From contig CM065691.1 in the NCBI GenBank assembly GCA_017654935.2, positions 33,575,925-33,639,924 on the forward strand: a stretch of 64,000 bases of DNA, in the 5' to 3' direction. The DNA is from Phymorhynchus buccinoides (taxonomy: Eukaryota > Mollusca > Gastropoda > Neogastropoda > Raphitomidae). The translations under genes and the position numbers were made by a program. Below are positions 39,720 through 51,845 of this stretch, in pieces. The notes under the pieces are model-generated. The model searched no databases. It was not told where the DNA came from and saw nothing but the letters and a program-made list of their open reading frames with translations. Every line of letters begins with the position of its first letter. Positions within the stretch are counted from its first letter, which is position 1.

Positions 39720-41183
39720 TCAGGCTGAAGACGGTTTCCAGCTGTAGCCAATCCTGTGGGACACCTCAGCCTTCAGAGCACTCAGGAGTTCTTCTCTCTC
39801 TTCGTCACTCTGCTGCCCATGAAACCGCAGGAGACTGACCAGCACCAGATCGCCCTCGGCACCTCGACCGACCACAGTATCATCGTCAAATTCTTCGCCC
39901 GCAGATTCTGTCACGATGTTCTTTTCGATGACCTCAAACTGCTCCCAGCTTGTACACTGCCTCACAATGCTCATGAGCTTGCTGTAGCGTATCTCTCCGT
40001 GAAAAACCAGGCTGTGCAGCTGGGTGCAGGTCTCCACGAGTTTCAGCAGTTCGCCATCACATTGTGTTGGGTCATGGTAGCAGACGAAAGACTGGAGGGT
40101 TTTCTTGAACCTATCTCTCAAGGCAAATATCAACGTTTCTGAACAGCGCGCAAACTTGAGGATCTGAAAGACAGTGAGAGGAACTTCAGGTTTGAGGAGG
40201 GCTCCCATGTCCACATCGGGCACGCGGGACATGATGGTCATCTCCACAGCCAGTCCTGGACTCCTCTTTACCAGGGACGTCCACGAGGCTGAAGCGATTT
40301 CCGGCAGACAGTGCTTGGGATCATGGGCGACAAACGACACAAGGATTCTCAGAGTCACAAGCCTCGCTCTTGACGAAGACGCAAGCTCTTGGACAAGTTC
40401 ATCGCTGAGCATAGGAGATCTAATAGCCAAATGTTGCAAAGAACGAAAATGTGATATAAGAGAGACGGTGTAGGAGGCAGACAGAAGCAGAGGCATCCTT
40501 TCTGACCACTGTTTGTTCTTCATCCAAAACAGACTGAGGTTCTCCAGACTCTCCAACTTGGGGTTTTTCTTCATCACCTCAAACACATTGATCTCAGCAT
40601 CATTCAGAATTTCGGGGTACATAGGCCATGACACAATTTCAATGCTTTTGAGTCGGAAGGCTGTGGCGACAAGCGTTAAAATGCTTTGCAGATCTTTTTG
40701 CAGTGGTCGAAACCCTACCAGATGGAAATCGGATGTCATCAGCCCGACTTCAAGCACCAGGTGCTGTAGTCGGCAAACCTGAGACATGTGTATGAGCATC
40801 TCTCTAAAATCATCCTGCATCCTGATCAAGTGGCCCTTGAAAGACACCGTAAGGCGTTGGAAGAAATGGCCAAACTTATCCACAATGATTCTGAACTTGT
40901 CACTCAGGAATGAGTACGTCAAACTGAAGTTGTGGTCCCCACCGACTGCGTGCAATTGAGCCGACTTCCAGTTGGAGGGGTGGTTGAATATGTTGTAGAG
41001 GTTGTGGCAGGTGGTGGACGCATGGTACTGATCCACCAGGGAGAGGTGTTCGAACACCTTCACCCACACCGTCTCAGGGAGGCAGCTGAAATCGTACTGT
41101 GCATCAAGGTCCTGCTCCTGCAAGCTGGCTGCAGCTGACATTGTTGTCCTTTGGGCAGACATTCCTGCCGTTGAATCAGCCAT
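39720..41183 (-). CDS. F-box protein, FBXO39/FBXO33-like, with leucine-rich C-terminus
   Basis: A 487-codon uninterrupted frame. After a low-complexity N-terminus, residues about 32-76 form an F-box: FSCLPETVWVKVFEHLSLVD, then CHNLYNIFNHPSNWKS. The rest is leucine-rich with irregular repeats (LQHLVLEVG, LESLENLSLFWM, LQHLAIRSPMLSDELVQEL, LHSLVFHG). Family F-box proteins bridge substrates to SKP1-CUL1 ubiquitin ligases; the repeats would bind substrate. The HDPKHCLPEIASASWTSL segment resembles the HDP...WxxL segment of FBXO39. The start has A at -3 and G at +4, and an in-frame TGA sits nine bases upstream. Substrate unknown. Intronless coding region; the 5' UTR is spliced. Confidence 0.92.
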   Translation of the reverse strand: MADSTAGMSAQRTTMSAAASLQEQDLDAQYDFSCLPETVWVKVFEHLSLVDQYHASTTCHNLYNIFNHPSNWKSAQLHAVGGDHNFSLTYSFLSDKFRIIVDKFGHFFQRLTVSFKGHLIRMQDDFREMLIHMSQVCRLQHLVLEVGLMTSDFHLVGFRPLQKDLQSILTLVATAFRLKSIEIVSWPMYPEILNDAEINVFEVMKKNPKLESLENLSLFWMKNKQWSERMPLLLSASYTVSLISHFRSLQHLAIRSPMLSDELVQELASSSRARLVTLRILVSFVAHDPKHCLPEIASASWTSLVKRSPGLAVEMTIMSRVPDVDMGALLKPEVPLTVFQILKFARCSETLIFALRDRFKKTLQSFVCYHDPTQCDGELLKLVETCTQLHSLVFHGEIRYSKLMSIVRQCTSWEQFEVIEKNIVTESAGEEFDDDTVVGRGAEGDLVLVSLLRFHGQQSDEEREELLSALKAEVSHRIGYSWKPSSA

Positions 41184-41227
41184 ATTATTTCAGGACTGGC
41201 ACAGACTACCAGCAATAGGTGTATCCA
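41184..41227 (-). other. F-box gene 5' UTR portion of the coding exon
   Basis: TTCTATTTTCCAG|TGGATACACC gives a good splice acceptor with the exon starting at 41227. The leader has a stop in frame before the ATG. A noncoding upstream exon is therefore expected; 45955-46071 is a candidate. Confidence 0.65.
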
Positions 41228-41336
41228 CTGGAAAATAGAAAACAAAACTTGAATAATATTGAGAAAATTCCATTTAATTTTTTTTAACTTATCGCTAGAG
41301 CAGAAACAAAACAAACATTTTCTTTTCTGTGATTCA

Positions 41337-41359
41337 CCCCCCCCCCCCCCCCCCCCCCC
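41337..41359. repeat. Poly-C run
   Basis: About 23 C bases in the likely 5' UTR intron of the F-box gene. Confidence 0.95.
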
Positions 41360-41672
41360 TCATTCCACAGGAATAATTGATAATTGCTTGCTATATTGAC
41401 ATTGCATAATTCTTTTCAACCATGTTGATTGTAGCCATAGCGATATGTAGAATTAGTAAGAATTGTTGTTTGAAGAACAATTATTGTACATATTTTCAAT
41501 CCCTTCATTATCATCTCCCCGTTTTAATCCCAAACCTTAAAACCAAAACTCTCTACTCCCCTTTATTCAACAGTTTGCAGAAAACTTGCTTGCAGCAAGA
41601 CCCTTGGCATCTCTTTGCTTTGTGTAATTAAGATCTCAGGCTTCTTCAATAATGATGGTAGATATACATGTA

Positions 41673-41851
41673 GTACCATATTTGGCGGACTATAAGGCGA
41701 TACTTTTCCACCAGACTGAGGCTCCTGAGCCTTTTAGTATGACTGGTAATATAGCAAGAAAGTATACAAGCAATATCTGAATTTTGTGTAAAATTTGGGG
41801 GTTGCTCCTTATAATCAAGTGCGCCTTATAGTCCTAAAACTACAGTATATA
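41673..41851. mobile_element. Tc1/mariner-type MITE (GGACTATAAGGCG family)
   Basis: The left end GTACCATATTTGGCGGACTA and the inverse right end share GGACTATAAGGCG. The outermost bases are TA on each side. MITEs with GGACTATAAGGCGC termini are widespread in aquatic animals. A fragment of the same family is at 32420-32500. Confidence 0.65.
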
Positions 41852-41890
41852 AAATATAATTCTTCCACTTAATAACCAAAAATCTAAACA

Positions 41891-42199
41891 TTAACCCTTA
41901 CACTGCCCCGTCACGGATATTTCCGTCAACTTCCGGTAACCTATAAACTGCCCCGTCACGGAAATATCCGTCATAGGGTTATTCTAAGAGTTTCCCTTTT
42001 CTTATCCATACGCTTTACGCAGTATGTTCAAATGCATGTGAGCGTGTTCTCAAAGGATTGTGTATTCAATCCCCATTCAGAAAAGCATAGGTTATATGCA
42101 CTTTTATTCAGAAAGTTTTGCGATAGACTCGGCAACCTAAAACGGCTTGGCAAATAGTTGCCCCGGAACCGGAACCGGGCTCGGCAGTGAAGGGGTTAA
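41891..42199. mobile_element. piggyBac-like MITE flanked by TTAA
   Basis: TTAA at 41891-41894 and 42196-42199 flanks a 301-bp element. The ends CCCTTACACTGCC and the inverse of GGCAGTGAAGGGG are related. Inside, CCCCGTCACGGATATTTCCG and a second CCCCGTCACGGAAATATCCG form local palindromes. Confidence 0.8.
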
Positions 42200-43090
42200 T
42201 GTACAGGCATCAGAATAGTTTTGAGTCCAATCATCTAGAAACCGCGGTAAATAGGCCACCATGGCCCCAGACTGTTGAGGGACAACACTGAAATCAGTTC
42301 CCAACATAACTGAAAAGGCTCAGTACAGTGATAAATCACTATACAATGATATTTAACAAAAAATAAACCTGAATAAAAAAGGCAACACCTCTGACAGTAG
42401 AGGCCAATCCTCTGTCAGAAATTCTTAATCCTCTGACAATTCTGATGCCTGAATGTACATGAGAGGTCCACAGAGTCACCCCTTCTTCTCCCATTGAGCA
42501 TCCACAATCAACAGTTTGAATTTTTTAATACTTTATACAGTCGAGGTCTGAAGTCGGGCAAGAAAAACAAAATGAAAAGCAAACACCTTAACATACTGCC
42601 AGTTGTCTTTTCTCGCTTTCACTTTATTATTGGCCCTTTCAAAGACAAGCCTTATTTGAGTAGCAGGGAGTACAGCAATTAATAATATATGATTAAAAAA
42701 ATGATTATGTTTACAATCAAACCACTTTAAAACAATTTGTAAACATCATTTTTGTAAGGCATGGGTTAAACCAAATTTAAATTCATTTCTTTTTTAAAGA
42801 ATAAAGTGAGAAAGGAAGAAAACGAATTTAAAAAAAGAGTAAACCACTTAAATTGAGGCAATGAAGACATGTGTTATTGCTTAATGTTTTATGTGCATCC
42901 AGAGCAATGGTTTTCTTTGTAATTCAAAGACTAATGAATAAACTTGTGAACTAGTGAACTTGCTCACACCATCATTATAGAACTGGGAGTACAAGTACAA
43001 CAAAACAAAAACTTCTGTCTAAGATGACCCAGCCAGCCAGGTCTCGCTGCTCGAGCCTCCTATTTACACAGCAACAAGGAGTCTGAGGAG
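42200..43090. other. Intergenic or intronic DNA
   Basis: No gene, exon or repeat recognised. Confidence 0.4.
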
Positions 43091-43099
43091 ACGGGTGGT

Positions 43100-44580
43100 C
43101 AGATTCCAAGGTGTGTGTGTGTTTGTGTGTGTGTGCGTGTATGTGTGTGTGCGTGCAAGTAATTTATAAAAAAAAATAATGTTACTGGATGGCCTGGAAA
43201 TTTGGACAGTCCCGCAACCTCCCAGTACTTTTGGAATTTTTTTCCCCACATACAACACTAATGTAACAAACATACATGATGTATACATGTATATGTTGCA
43301 AAAAGAACAGCATTTTACCATATTTTGTTTTTCTAATTCAAGGCATACACAGAGTGACAGACTCGGTACAGATTCCTATTCCTAATCTAAATAATCGAAT
43401 CCTGGGTCCGAATCGTTTTAGATTGAGGCATTTCAGAGAAGAGCGGCTCGCTTTGTATTAAACTGTTATCACAACATTTCCAGCGTAAGTGACATGTTCA
43501 GGGATCACGTTAATGCACATTTTAAAAATATTTGCACGCGTTATGAGCACTCATGCGTTAGACGCACGCAAAACAACTTCTTTCCGCAACCATAGGCCCA
43601 GCACTTGGCTATCTCTCTGTTTCTACCTGATATGTGCTCACCTTTCCCACTTACGGTACTTACCACAACACCCTCCCTTCCCTCCTCACCCTTGCCTTGG
43701 CCTTATCCCTTTTAGTACCAAGTCTTCACCTTGCCTGCCTGTCACCCGCCAGTAATCGCGCTAGGAATTTTGAAAACCAGTCCCATCAGTGACAATGCTC
43801 CCCAACAACAGGTGTCAAAACCAGTCCCAGGGATACAAAAAACAGTGAAAGCCACAATACCAAAGCCTCTGTTAAACAATTGATCAGTCCTAGCAAAAAT
43901 CTATCAGTCCCTGGGACTGACAGGTCACATTTTGTTCAGTATTTTGGTTTTGCAACCGGTATTTTACTGATAATTACCAGTAAATGCGATCACTGACCCG
44001 CTAAAGAAGAGCAAAAGTTTGAAAGCTCCCCAATATCAACTCCATCAGGTCAGAATCAGATCTACCTCTTCTTTATTTTCTTCCTCCACCTTGCCTCAAG
44101 ACCTGACCTGGCAGTCAGCCTTTTCATTTTCAACCCCTACCATAACAATCAAAAGATTACAATGCCGCACTAAATACTGATCCAACACATTGTTCCTAAG
44201 GACCATGATCTGCAGCAGGACGACCTCTGCTCATTCACTGCTGTCAGTGTCACCCCCAGTGTGTCAGCGGTGTAGGGGAATCATCAAGAAACCCATCAGC
44301 CTTTCCCCCCCCCCCCACTCCCTCAACACCCTGTTTCCAGGACGCAGCATCACACTCAGACACGATCAGCGGGCGCGAGCTGACTGTGTCACTAAAACTT
44401 AAGCACCCCTATCTAGTCATGTTCATATTTTTAATAGTTTTGACGTATCGATCCATGCATGGCGTCAGCCACTGTGTGGTTCGTCAATAGACCTACTGCG
44501 TAAATCAAATCAGGCAGAGTGATCCGCGTGGGTAAGAGTGATCTCCCTTGAAGTTCATAACACTTTCCTTCATATATTTA
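43100..44580. other. Intergenic or intronic DNA with (TG)n
   Basis: A (TG)n stretch is at 43109-43152 and a C run near 44307. The CCAGTCCC phrases around 43775-43925 recur locally. No gene recognised. Confidence 0.4.
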
Positions 44581-44611
44581 CTTGCACACACAGACACTTC
44601 TTACTTGCAGT

Positions 44612-44619
44612 GTGTGTGT

Positions 44620-44667
<48 letters not shown>

Positions 44668-44674
44668 GTGTGTG

Positions 44675-44709
<35 letters not shown>

Positions 44710-45180
44710 CTTGAATAAGATTAAGAGGAAGATTGAATAAGAGGTTTGTGCTGTGTTTTGTGGTGTGTGTGTGTGTTGTGTGTGTCTTTCTCTCTCTCTG
44801 TCTCTCTCTCTCTAGTCTCTCTCTCTGTCTCTCTCTCTCTCTCAATCTTGAATAACTTGAATAAGAGGAAGATTGAATAAGAGGTTTGTGTTATGTTTTG
44901 TGGTGTGTGTGTGTGTGTGTGCGCGTGCATGCGTGCGTGTGTGCATGCGTGCATGCACACACACACCACACAAGTCTGTGTGTGCAACGCATAATTTTGT
45001 CTACATTCACGCACACACACGCGCGATTGCGCACGCACAGACGCGCGCTCGTGCGCAGGCACGCACGCAGGCACACACACATGCGTGCACACACAACCAG
45101 CAAAACCAAATGTCTCTCTCTCTAGAGAGCTGTCTCTGTCTCAAGGTCAGACACACACAACACACACACACACTCACCAC
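44612..45180. repeat. Compound (TG)n/(TC)n/(CA)n microsatellite with 130-bp duplication
   Basis: Runs of TG, TC and CA alternate. A block CTCTCAATCTTGAATAAGA...GAGGTTTGTGTTGTGTTTTGTGGTG at about 44690-44770 is repeated at 44830-44905. Several long frames here are artefacts. Confidence 0.9.
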
Positions 45181-45387
45181 AAAACACAGCACAAACACCT
45201 GCTGTTTTCCCCTAGTTTAAATAGCCTAAACTTAGTTTAGGTTTATTTTTTACTTACAAGTAGGTAACAACTACAAGTACAACTCTAACTAACTCTAACA
45301 GGGAGTGGAACGACCTGCGGCAGGCCACCCTCGACACCTGTGTGTCAGTAGTGCAGGACCAACAATAATCCATCAAGCGCCCCTTCG

Positions 45388-45410
45388 TGCCCCCCCCCCC
45401 CCCCCCCCCC
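45388..45410. repeat. Poly-C run
   Basis: About 22 consecutive C bases. Confidence 0.9.
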
Positions 45411-45954
45411 CTTCAACTTCCCCTCCACCACCTGTCCCTTCAATATTAGTTAAGCAGGCATGTCCACAGTAAAGAACAGACCGACCGGCCCCCATTTTTC
45501 AGTCTTTAATTTTCTTCCAAAGGTGCCATAATGGTCAACATACTGACCGTGGGCCCTGAAGAGAAGAAGAAGAACTCTAAGTCTAACTCAATTTCCGACC
45601 CATCTCCCGGATTGGGCTGTTTATACATGAATCGCGCCGTGGCTGACGCCCTGCACTGGCTGCAGTCTGCACGGATCCATACGACACGTATTACAGACTA
45701 TTACACGGTAGACAATAGACACTAGTTACGTAACTAGGCCTAGTACTAGGTAGACAGTACTTTTACTTAGTTTTGAGATGTTCAATGATGGTGGTGTAGA
45801 TTAACTTGAACTTCAGGTGTTAGATTTCAAAATCGTATCTTATTTTTCAAGTAATGGAAAGGAGTAACCGTTATGAAAATTATTGAAAGCAGATAAAATC
45901 AAGTAAGAAATATTAGGTAACGTATATCGAAGTAATAGGCATACTGATACTTAC

Positions 45955-46071
45955 CGCAGTTTGCAAGCTGCTGCACAGTCGACGTGCCACACCTGTCTGA
46001 AAAAATGCGCCTTCTCCAGAGTAGACTCCCTTGGACTAGGCCCAAACAACAGTGGATCATGAGTCACACGC
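45955..46071 (-). other. Candidate spliced exon, possibly upstream exon of the F-box gene
   Basis: On the minus strand TCTATTTTAG|GCGTGTGACTC begins and AACTGCG|GTAAGTAT ends a 117-bp segment; both splice sites are strong. One frame is open throughout (VTHDPLLFGPSPRESTLEKA, then HFFRQVWHVDCAAACKL) and looks coding, but I recognise no family. If joined to 41227 it would be 5' UTR, as the F-box frame has a stop before its ATG. It might instead belong to an unseen gene. Confidence 0.45.
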
Positions 46072-46074
46072 CTA

Positions 46075-46700
46075 AAATAGAAACACTACTAATCGCTTAG
46101 AACTGAAACGTGTTTTATTTATAACCTTTTGACATCAGTATACGCTCAAAGACCATGACATGATTTTAAAAGATACTTTCGTCTATGTGCACATATACGC
46201 GCAACTTCCGTATGGTAACCCTTCAGCAATCCGAATTTTTAAAATATTTTTTAAATCTAGCTGAATCTGGAAGAAAGAATTATGAAGAAGCGTGCACATA
46301 CGCACGGAAACCCATCCGCATATTTCTTGCTTTCATTTACTTTATTCACGGATTGCGGATGGAGTATGCGCATGGGTTTCCGTGTATAATTGTGCACAAG
46401 CCACAAGCTTTCGTTGTTTGTCTGATATGGTTTTGAATTTTTTTTTAATGAACATTTTTGTTTTGTTTTGAGAAACCTCCATCCCTTCCTACAGAGCAGA
46501 TAGATAGATACAGATCGACACATGTTATGAAAATAAATAATATAAAATAGTATGTGCCTAATGTAACAAGTGCTATTATAATATCTATATATTACGAATG
46601 AGATAATAGGACTCGTGACATTGATTGGCATATTATACTCAGTTGTGGCGGTGCCATAGCCGATGAGGTTTAACCGAGGCGTGGTCACCGCCAAAGCTAT
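46075..46700. other. Intergenic DNA, no gene recognised
   Basis: 46285-46395 has an approximate inverted repeat (CGCACGGAAACCCATCCGCA against TGCGCATGGGTTTCCGTGTA). Otherwise unremarkable. Confidence 0.4.
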
Positions 46701-46705
46701 CTGTA

Positions 46706-46919
46706 GGGGAAGACGGGGTAAAAAGCGCATGGGCGGGTAAGAAGCCCACCCCAATTATCTCATGAATTGAAGCAAATTTTAGTCTCATTTTGCTCATGAG
46801 ACGAGCGTTAATGTCTAGCATTCGTCTCATGGGCAAATTTGACTGAAATTTTCTTTATTTCATGAGATAATTGGGGTGGGCTTCTTACCCGCCCATGCGC
46901 TTTTTACCCCGTCTTCCCC
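46706..46919. mobile_element. Palindromic TA-flanked MITE, copy A (214 bp)
   Basis: GGGGAAGACGGGGTAAAAAG ... CTTTTTACCCCGTCTTCCCC, flanked by TA. Almost the whole element is one inverted repeat with arms of about 100 bp around a short centre (GTTAATGTCTAGCATT). Confidence 0.9.
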
Positions 46920-46924
46920 TATTA

Positions 46925-48255
46925 ATAAAAAATCGGGACTTTACTGGTTTCGTACTGCCTCCGGGCATTGCTTCCAGTATTGTTCCCACCATATTTGTAT
47001 TCACAAATGTCCCATATGTGTCTGATTCAGACCAAGAGGACGTAAAACACCATTTTCGCCAATAGGGACATTGAAATTGTGAACGGTTTTTTTCTCCATT
47101 TGAACAGGGATATTTCTGAAAAGTGGTTGCTATGGACACTGTTATATATTAGAGCTCTCGAAGGCATAGGCCTATATGGGAAAATAAATAGTCGTCATCT
47201 TTCAAGCATTGAAAAACTTGGGAAAGCAGCATGATAGTATCAATAGGCCTATATTAAAAGTTCTGTTTGCAATTTACTGGTGTGCATAATTTTAATGGGC
47301 CACCATGTCATTTATCCAATAATGATTCTAATCAGAATAATTTATCAACGATTTAAGAGTAGGGCCTATGAAAAACAAAGAGTTTCCATGCAAATTAACA
47401 AAGCACTTAAACAATATCACATGCAAGCACGTACGTGCATTGATAAGCTGTCAGCTACATCACCGATGTGTCAATGATATTGCATGAATTAAATTCCATG
47501 CTGAATTTTGTTTAGAATTTGTTGTACACGATACCGTTATGCTTTTACATTTTTTTAAACACATCACTGTTTTTCTTTCTTTTAAACCCACAGAATTTTG
47601 TTTAGAATTTGTTGTAGAATACACGATACCGTTATGTTTTTACATTTTTCAAAACACATCACTGTTTTTCTATCTTTGAAACCCAGAGAAAGTTTGCAGA
47701 AGTGCTTTCTCGAGATCCAACTAAAAACCACTGTTTTAATATTCTGTGTTTAAAATTTGTTTTGTTTGGATTTCCCCCTTATTTCAACACGTGTGTTTGA
47801 AAAACGTGTGTGTAGCTTTTCAGAAGTTAAATGTGTAACTATACAGCAGTTTCATTAAAGGTGTAAGTTTCCCCGCAGTTATTGTATAATAAACAATAAC
47901 ATTATATTATTAGGCTTACGTTCTTTAAAAACAATCATGTCCATTTTTGTTCCTTTATTCATCCTCAGATATTTGGTACAAATGTGTTCTCCAGTTCTTC
48001 AGATCCGCCTTAAAACCCAATGTGCTAATATTCTGTTTGGGTTTCTTGAAGAAATTTGATATTCCCTGGCTGGTTTCAACACATGTGGGTGAAATATGTG
48101 TGTAACTTTTGAGAAGTTTATTGATGTGTAATTTGGATAAAAGTATAACTAAAATATCATTAGCCTAAATGTGCTAAATTCACCCCTAACGGGAAATGAT
48201 ATAAATATCATACATCATAGCCCAGTGTTTAGCGACAAAGCACACAACAGGATAA
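46925..48255. other. Intergenic DNA with local duplications
   Basis: 46930-47060 is a repeat related to 34070-34195. A tandem pair lies at about 47503-47690 (GAATTTTGTTTAGAATTTGT...ACACATCACTGTTTTTCT twice). Weaker similarity links 47725-47840 with 48005-48130. No gene recognised. Confidence 0.5.
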
Positions 48256-48263
48256 TGAATGTA

Positions 48264-48397
48264 GGGGAAGACGGGGTAAAAAGCCCATGGGCGGGTAAGA
48301 AGCCCATGTGACTGATATTTATTTTATTTCAAGAGATAATTGGCATGGGTTTCTTACCCACTTATGTTCCCCCCCCCCCCCCCCCCCCGTCTTCCCC
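48264..48397. mobile_element. Palindromic TA-flanked MITE, copy B, internally deleted
   Basis: Same ends and TA flanks as copy A but 134 bp long, with the central part lost and a C run of about 20 bases where the right arm should read GCTTTTTACCCC. Confidence 0.85.
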
Positions 48398-48671
48398 TAT
48401 TGTGCGCATAGCATGTTTCTCATCATCCAACACTGTAAAAGAACACACTCAGATCAGATCAAATCAAATCAAATCAAATCGCGTTGCTTAGGCCAGTTAA
48501 AGCCCCGCTAACCATGAAAGGCAATCTTGGGGATACCACATAAAATTTAAAAAACCCCACAAAGGTGCCAGACCGCCCATAAGGGTCTCTGACCGATTGG
48601 ACGCTAATCTCATCACCATGAAAGGTGCCAGTTAGATTCAAATTTATAAGCTGGTCAATAGGAAAATGCTA

Positions 48672-48945
<274 letters not shown>

Positions 48946-48949
48946 CCTA

Positions 48950-49430
48950 TATAATTATGCAGGCCTACGCTCATACGCAAACAAAAGGACAATACTAATA
49001 CCAATGCAGTACAAAGATTTATTCTTCGAAAGCATACAAGAAACCATTAGTAATTTCCAGTTCCATAAAACAGCCCTAAATCACATGTTTACATTGAAGC
49101 AAAATACAATAAATGCGTGCACAAAATTGTTGCAATATTAAACGCCATATGCATTTCAAGTGACCCGCTTCTCATCTTTCTGTATATTTCAACGAAAACC
49201 TTCATAGTTCCTTCAGCTTTTCGGTCAGCGCGCAAACAGTTACACCCAGAAGATAAAGAGAATAATAAGCACTATATGATATTGCTATTTACACATTATT
49301 CAAACACAATCTTAACGAAAAGTGCGGTAAATATATTTTTTTTTCAAAAGTTTTCCACAAGGAGAAAACAGTCCAGATACTCTCTACTCGTGCTGTAGCT
49401 CGTATTTTCACGTTTTTGGTTTCGATACAA
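48950..49430. other. Intergenic DNA, no gene recognised
   Basis: Short open frames only. Confidence 0.4.
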
Positions 49431-49435
49431 CTTAT

Positions 49436-49675
49436 CGATGGCTTGGAGTCAAAACGGACTATCTTTAGATAGTCCTTTGAAATTTTATTGAACTTCAAGT
49501 ATTACGCGAACACTAATAACTTGTATAAAAATAGACTGCTGAAATATAAAAAGCAAAACCACCTTTTTTATATTTCTGCAGTCATTGTTTGATACAAGTT
49601 ATTAGTTTTTGCAATAAATCCAATAATACGTCAATGGACTATCTAAAGATTGTCCGTTTTGACTCCAAGCCATCG
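49436..49675. mobile_element. Fold-back MITE with TTAT flanks
   Basis: CGATGGCTTGGAGTCAAAAC at the left is matched in inverse by GTTTTGACTCCAAGCCATCG at the right; GGACTATCTTTAGATAGTCC is itself a small palindrome. TTAT occurs at 49432-49435 and 49676-49679. Length 240 bp, noncoding. Confidence 0.75.
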
Positions 49676-49689
49676 TTATGATTCTGCAT

Positions 49690-50190
49690 TCTTTGACTTG
49701 AGCTCTACTTAAAGTTGGATATTATTACTGTGACGTTTATGCCAAACGTGAATCGTAAGGCACAAAAGGTTAACCGAGCACTAAGTACTGGCCTTAATTA
49801 AACAAAGATTAAGCAATAAACTCAACAACACCAGCCTTGAATCGTGCGTTGAATAACACGTTTGAAAGAGTTATGCACGCACGAACACACACACACACAT
49901 TAACATTCGTAACGCATTCAAACAAAACCGCTATATATACACAGATGAAACACGCATACCCCCCCCCCCCCCATCACCCCCCCCCCCATCACCCCCCCCC
50001 CCCCCCCACACACACACACAGAGTAAAAATACAACCCAAGGCATTGTTACTATAAAGCGAGGCGCTTCCTGCAGCATAACTATACATATATTAAAGCAAC
50101 TTATTCTGGGTTCTTAACGAGCAACCTTATTTGCGACATAAAATCAAATCAGCCCACTATCTTTTTTAAATAACGATCATGTTTAAAGGT
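49690..50190. other. Intergenic DNA with poly-C runs
   Basis: C runs interrupted by ATCA at 49961-50008 run into (CA)n. No gene recognised. Confidence 0.5.
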
Positions 50191-50201
50191 TACGCTAAAT
50201 T

Positions 50202-50519
50202 CTTCTTCTTCTTCTTCTTCTGCGTTCCCAGGCCATATGGCCATAATGGGTAAGGTACGTATGTGTCCGGTTTTCAGTTTTCACTGGTCGGCCCTCTGCG
50301 TACAGCCGACACATTCCGGTTTCGGAGGAGCTCAAAGGAGAAAAATTGGGAAGATTAAAAAAAAAAAAAGGCAGCAGAATGGGCCAATAAGGCAGAAAGA
50401 TAGTAAAGGGAAAAGGCAGGGTCTAAGAGAATGAAAGATTAGTGGAAGTTACAAGCACAGAACTTCTAGAAGGTGGGGAAACTATTTGTACAAAAGACCC
50501 CCCCGGTATCCCCACGGAG
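50202..50519 (-). mobile_element. AAG-tailed retroposon with 10-bp target duplication
   Basis: ACGCTAAATT flanks both sides (50192-50201 and 50520-50529). The minus-strand 3' tail is (GAA)n. The body carries the family landmarks GGCCATATGGCC, TTTCGGAGGAGCTC and GGAAGTTACAAGCACAGAAC. Confidence 0.9.
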
Positions 50520-50731
50520 ACGCTAAATTAAGAGATTAGGCTTTTGCTAGCATGTTTTTTTTTAGTCTACCCATCAACAGTTTTCAGCTTGTTGTATTAT
50601 TGCGGAAGAGAAGGGTGGGTTTGGAGAGAGGGGGTAGATGGTGGGAGAGGGTGAGGGAGGGACGGGGGCAGGGGATGGAGAGAGAAGAGGAGAGGGGAGG
50701 GAGGAGGGAGGGACAAGAGAAGGGAGAGAGG

Positions 50732-50732
<1 letters not shown>

Positions 50733-50816
<84 letters not shown>
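50733..50816. repeat. (GA)n microsatellite
   Basis: About 42 AG units inside a broader purine-rich stretch from 50610. Confidence 0.95.
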
Positions 50817-50818
<2 letters not shown>

Positions 50819-50869
50819 GTTTTGGTTTGATTGTTCAAATAGGGTCTATAATGTTTTATTGCCAAAGTC

Positions 50870-51845
50870 CTGAGATTTGATGTTGGTGGGATGCTGGTGG
50901 GAAGGGTGGAGGGTTGTATGAAAGTGAGCGCGCAAGCGGGCGTGCAGTTGTTAAAGTGAGCGGGGCGTGTGAAGTGTGAAAGAAACTTTTAAAGCATGTA
51001 ATTACTACAATTTATTTTGTTCTTTTATAAATTGTTTGGTTTCTTGTGTGTATATTTGACGTGTCCGCAAGAAAATTATCCTTGTTTTTATGAGGACAAA
51101 ATAAAAGTTGAGTTGAGTTGAGTTGAGTTGAGCAGTCTTTCTTTTCGCCTATTCTTTCAGAAAAAAGCTACACAAGTTTGGAATTAATGTTGATACAGTT
51201 CAGACACAAAAAAGTTTGTTGTTTCCTAAATACTCTGATATAATTAGCACAGGTTTTCACAGGTTCTCTTCGCTGGAAGACTGAAAGCCTGTAGCATGTG
51301 GTAATGTCAATTTATTTGTTTCCGTGACTACTGTCTAATCTGTTGACAGAGAACTGTAAAAGCCCTGGTTGTGGGCTTGTCTGCCTCTCTCTCTCGTTTC
51401 CGTCTATGACAGCCAGATAGCTGAGGGGGCATTTGGTATTTTCAGTCAGTTGTTTCCGAAAATGACTGCCAGATAGCAGAGGGGGCAGACGCTATTCTGG
51501 CGGGCTGGCCTAGGAGAAGACCCCAAAGGCCAACTCATCCCTTTGGCTGCAGCACCAGAGTCTTTGCAAAGGCCCCCTCGTTTGAGAGTCATAGTCTTCC
51601 AAAACAGACTAAACTGTACTATGATTCTCCAATACTGTAGAACATTATGTATTGTACAGCTCTCATGTTACTTTTGGCCCCATACTACGGGCTAATGTCA
51701 ACTAATGCTAAAAGCCATTTTAGAGATGCCAGCGTCAGTACAACTATGATAAAGACTCTGATTTTCGTACGTGCATCCTTAAAAGTTTTAATTTTCTCAT
51801 ACAGATTGTCTACTTTTGCAATATATATGGCGTTATTTAAGACCC
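50870..51845 (-). other. Probable 3' UTR end and downstream flank of the SLC6 gene
   Basis: 51100-51134 holds (TTGAG)n. 51415-51680 is a repeat related to 63150-63540 (GACTGCCAGATAGCAGAGGG; ATCCCTTTGGCTGC). TTTATT at 51311-51316 would be AATAAA on the minus strand, about 880 bp past the SLC6 stop; this is only a candidate. Confidence 0.45.

Noticed and set aside
45531..45725. Plus-strand 64-codon ORF
   Set aside because: No domain, no splice context and weak codon bias; length is within chance expectation.
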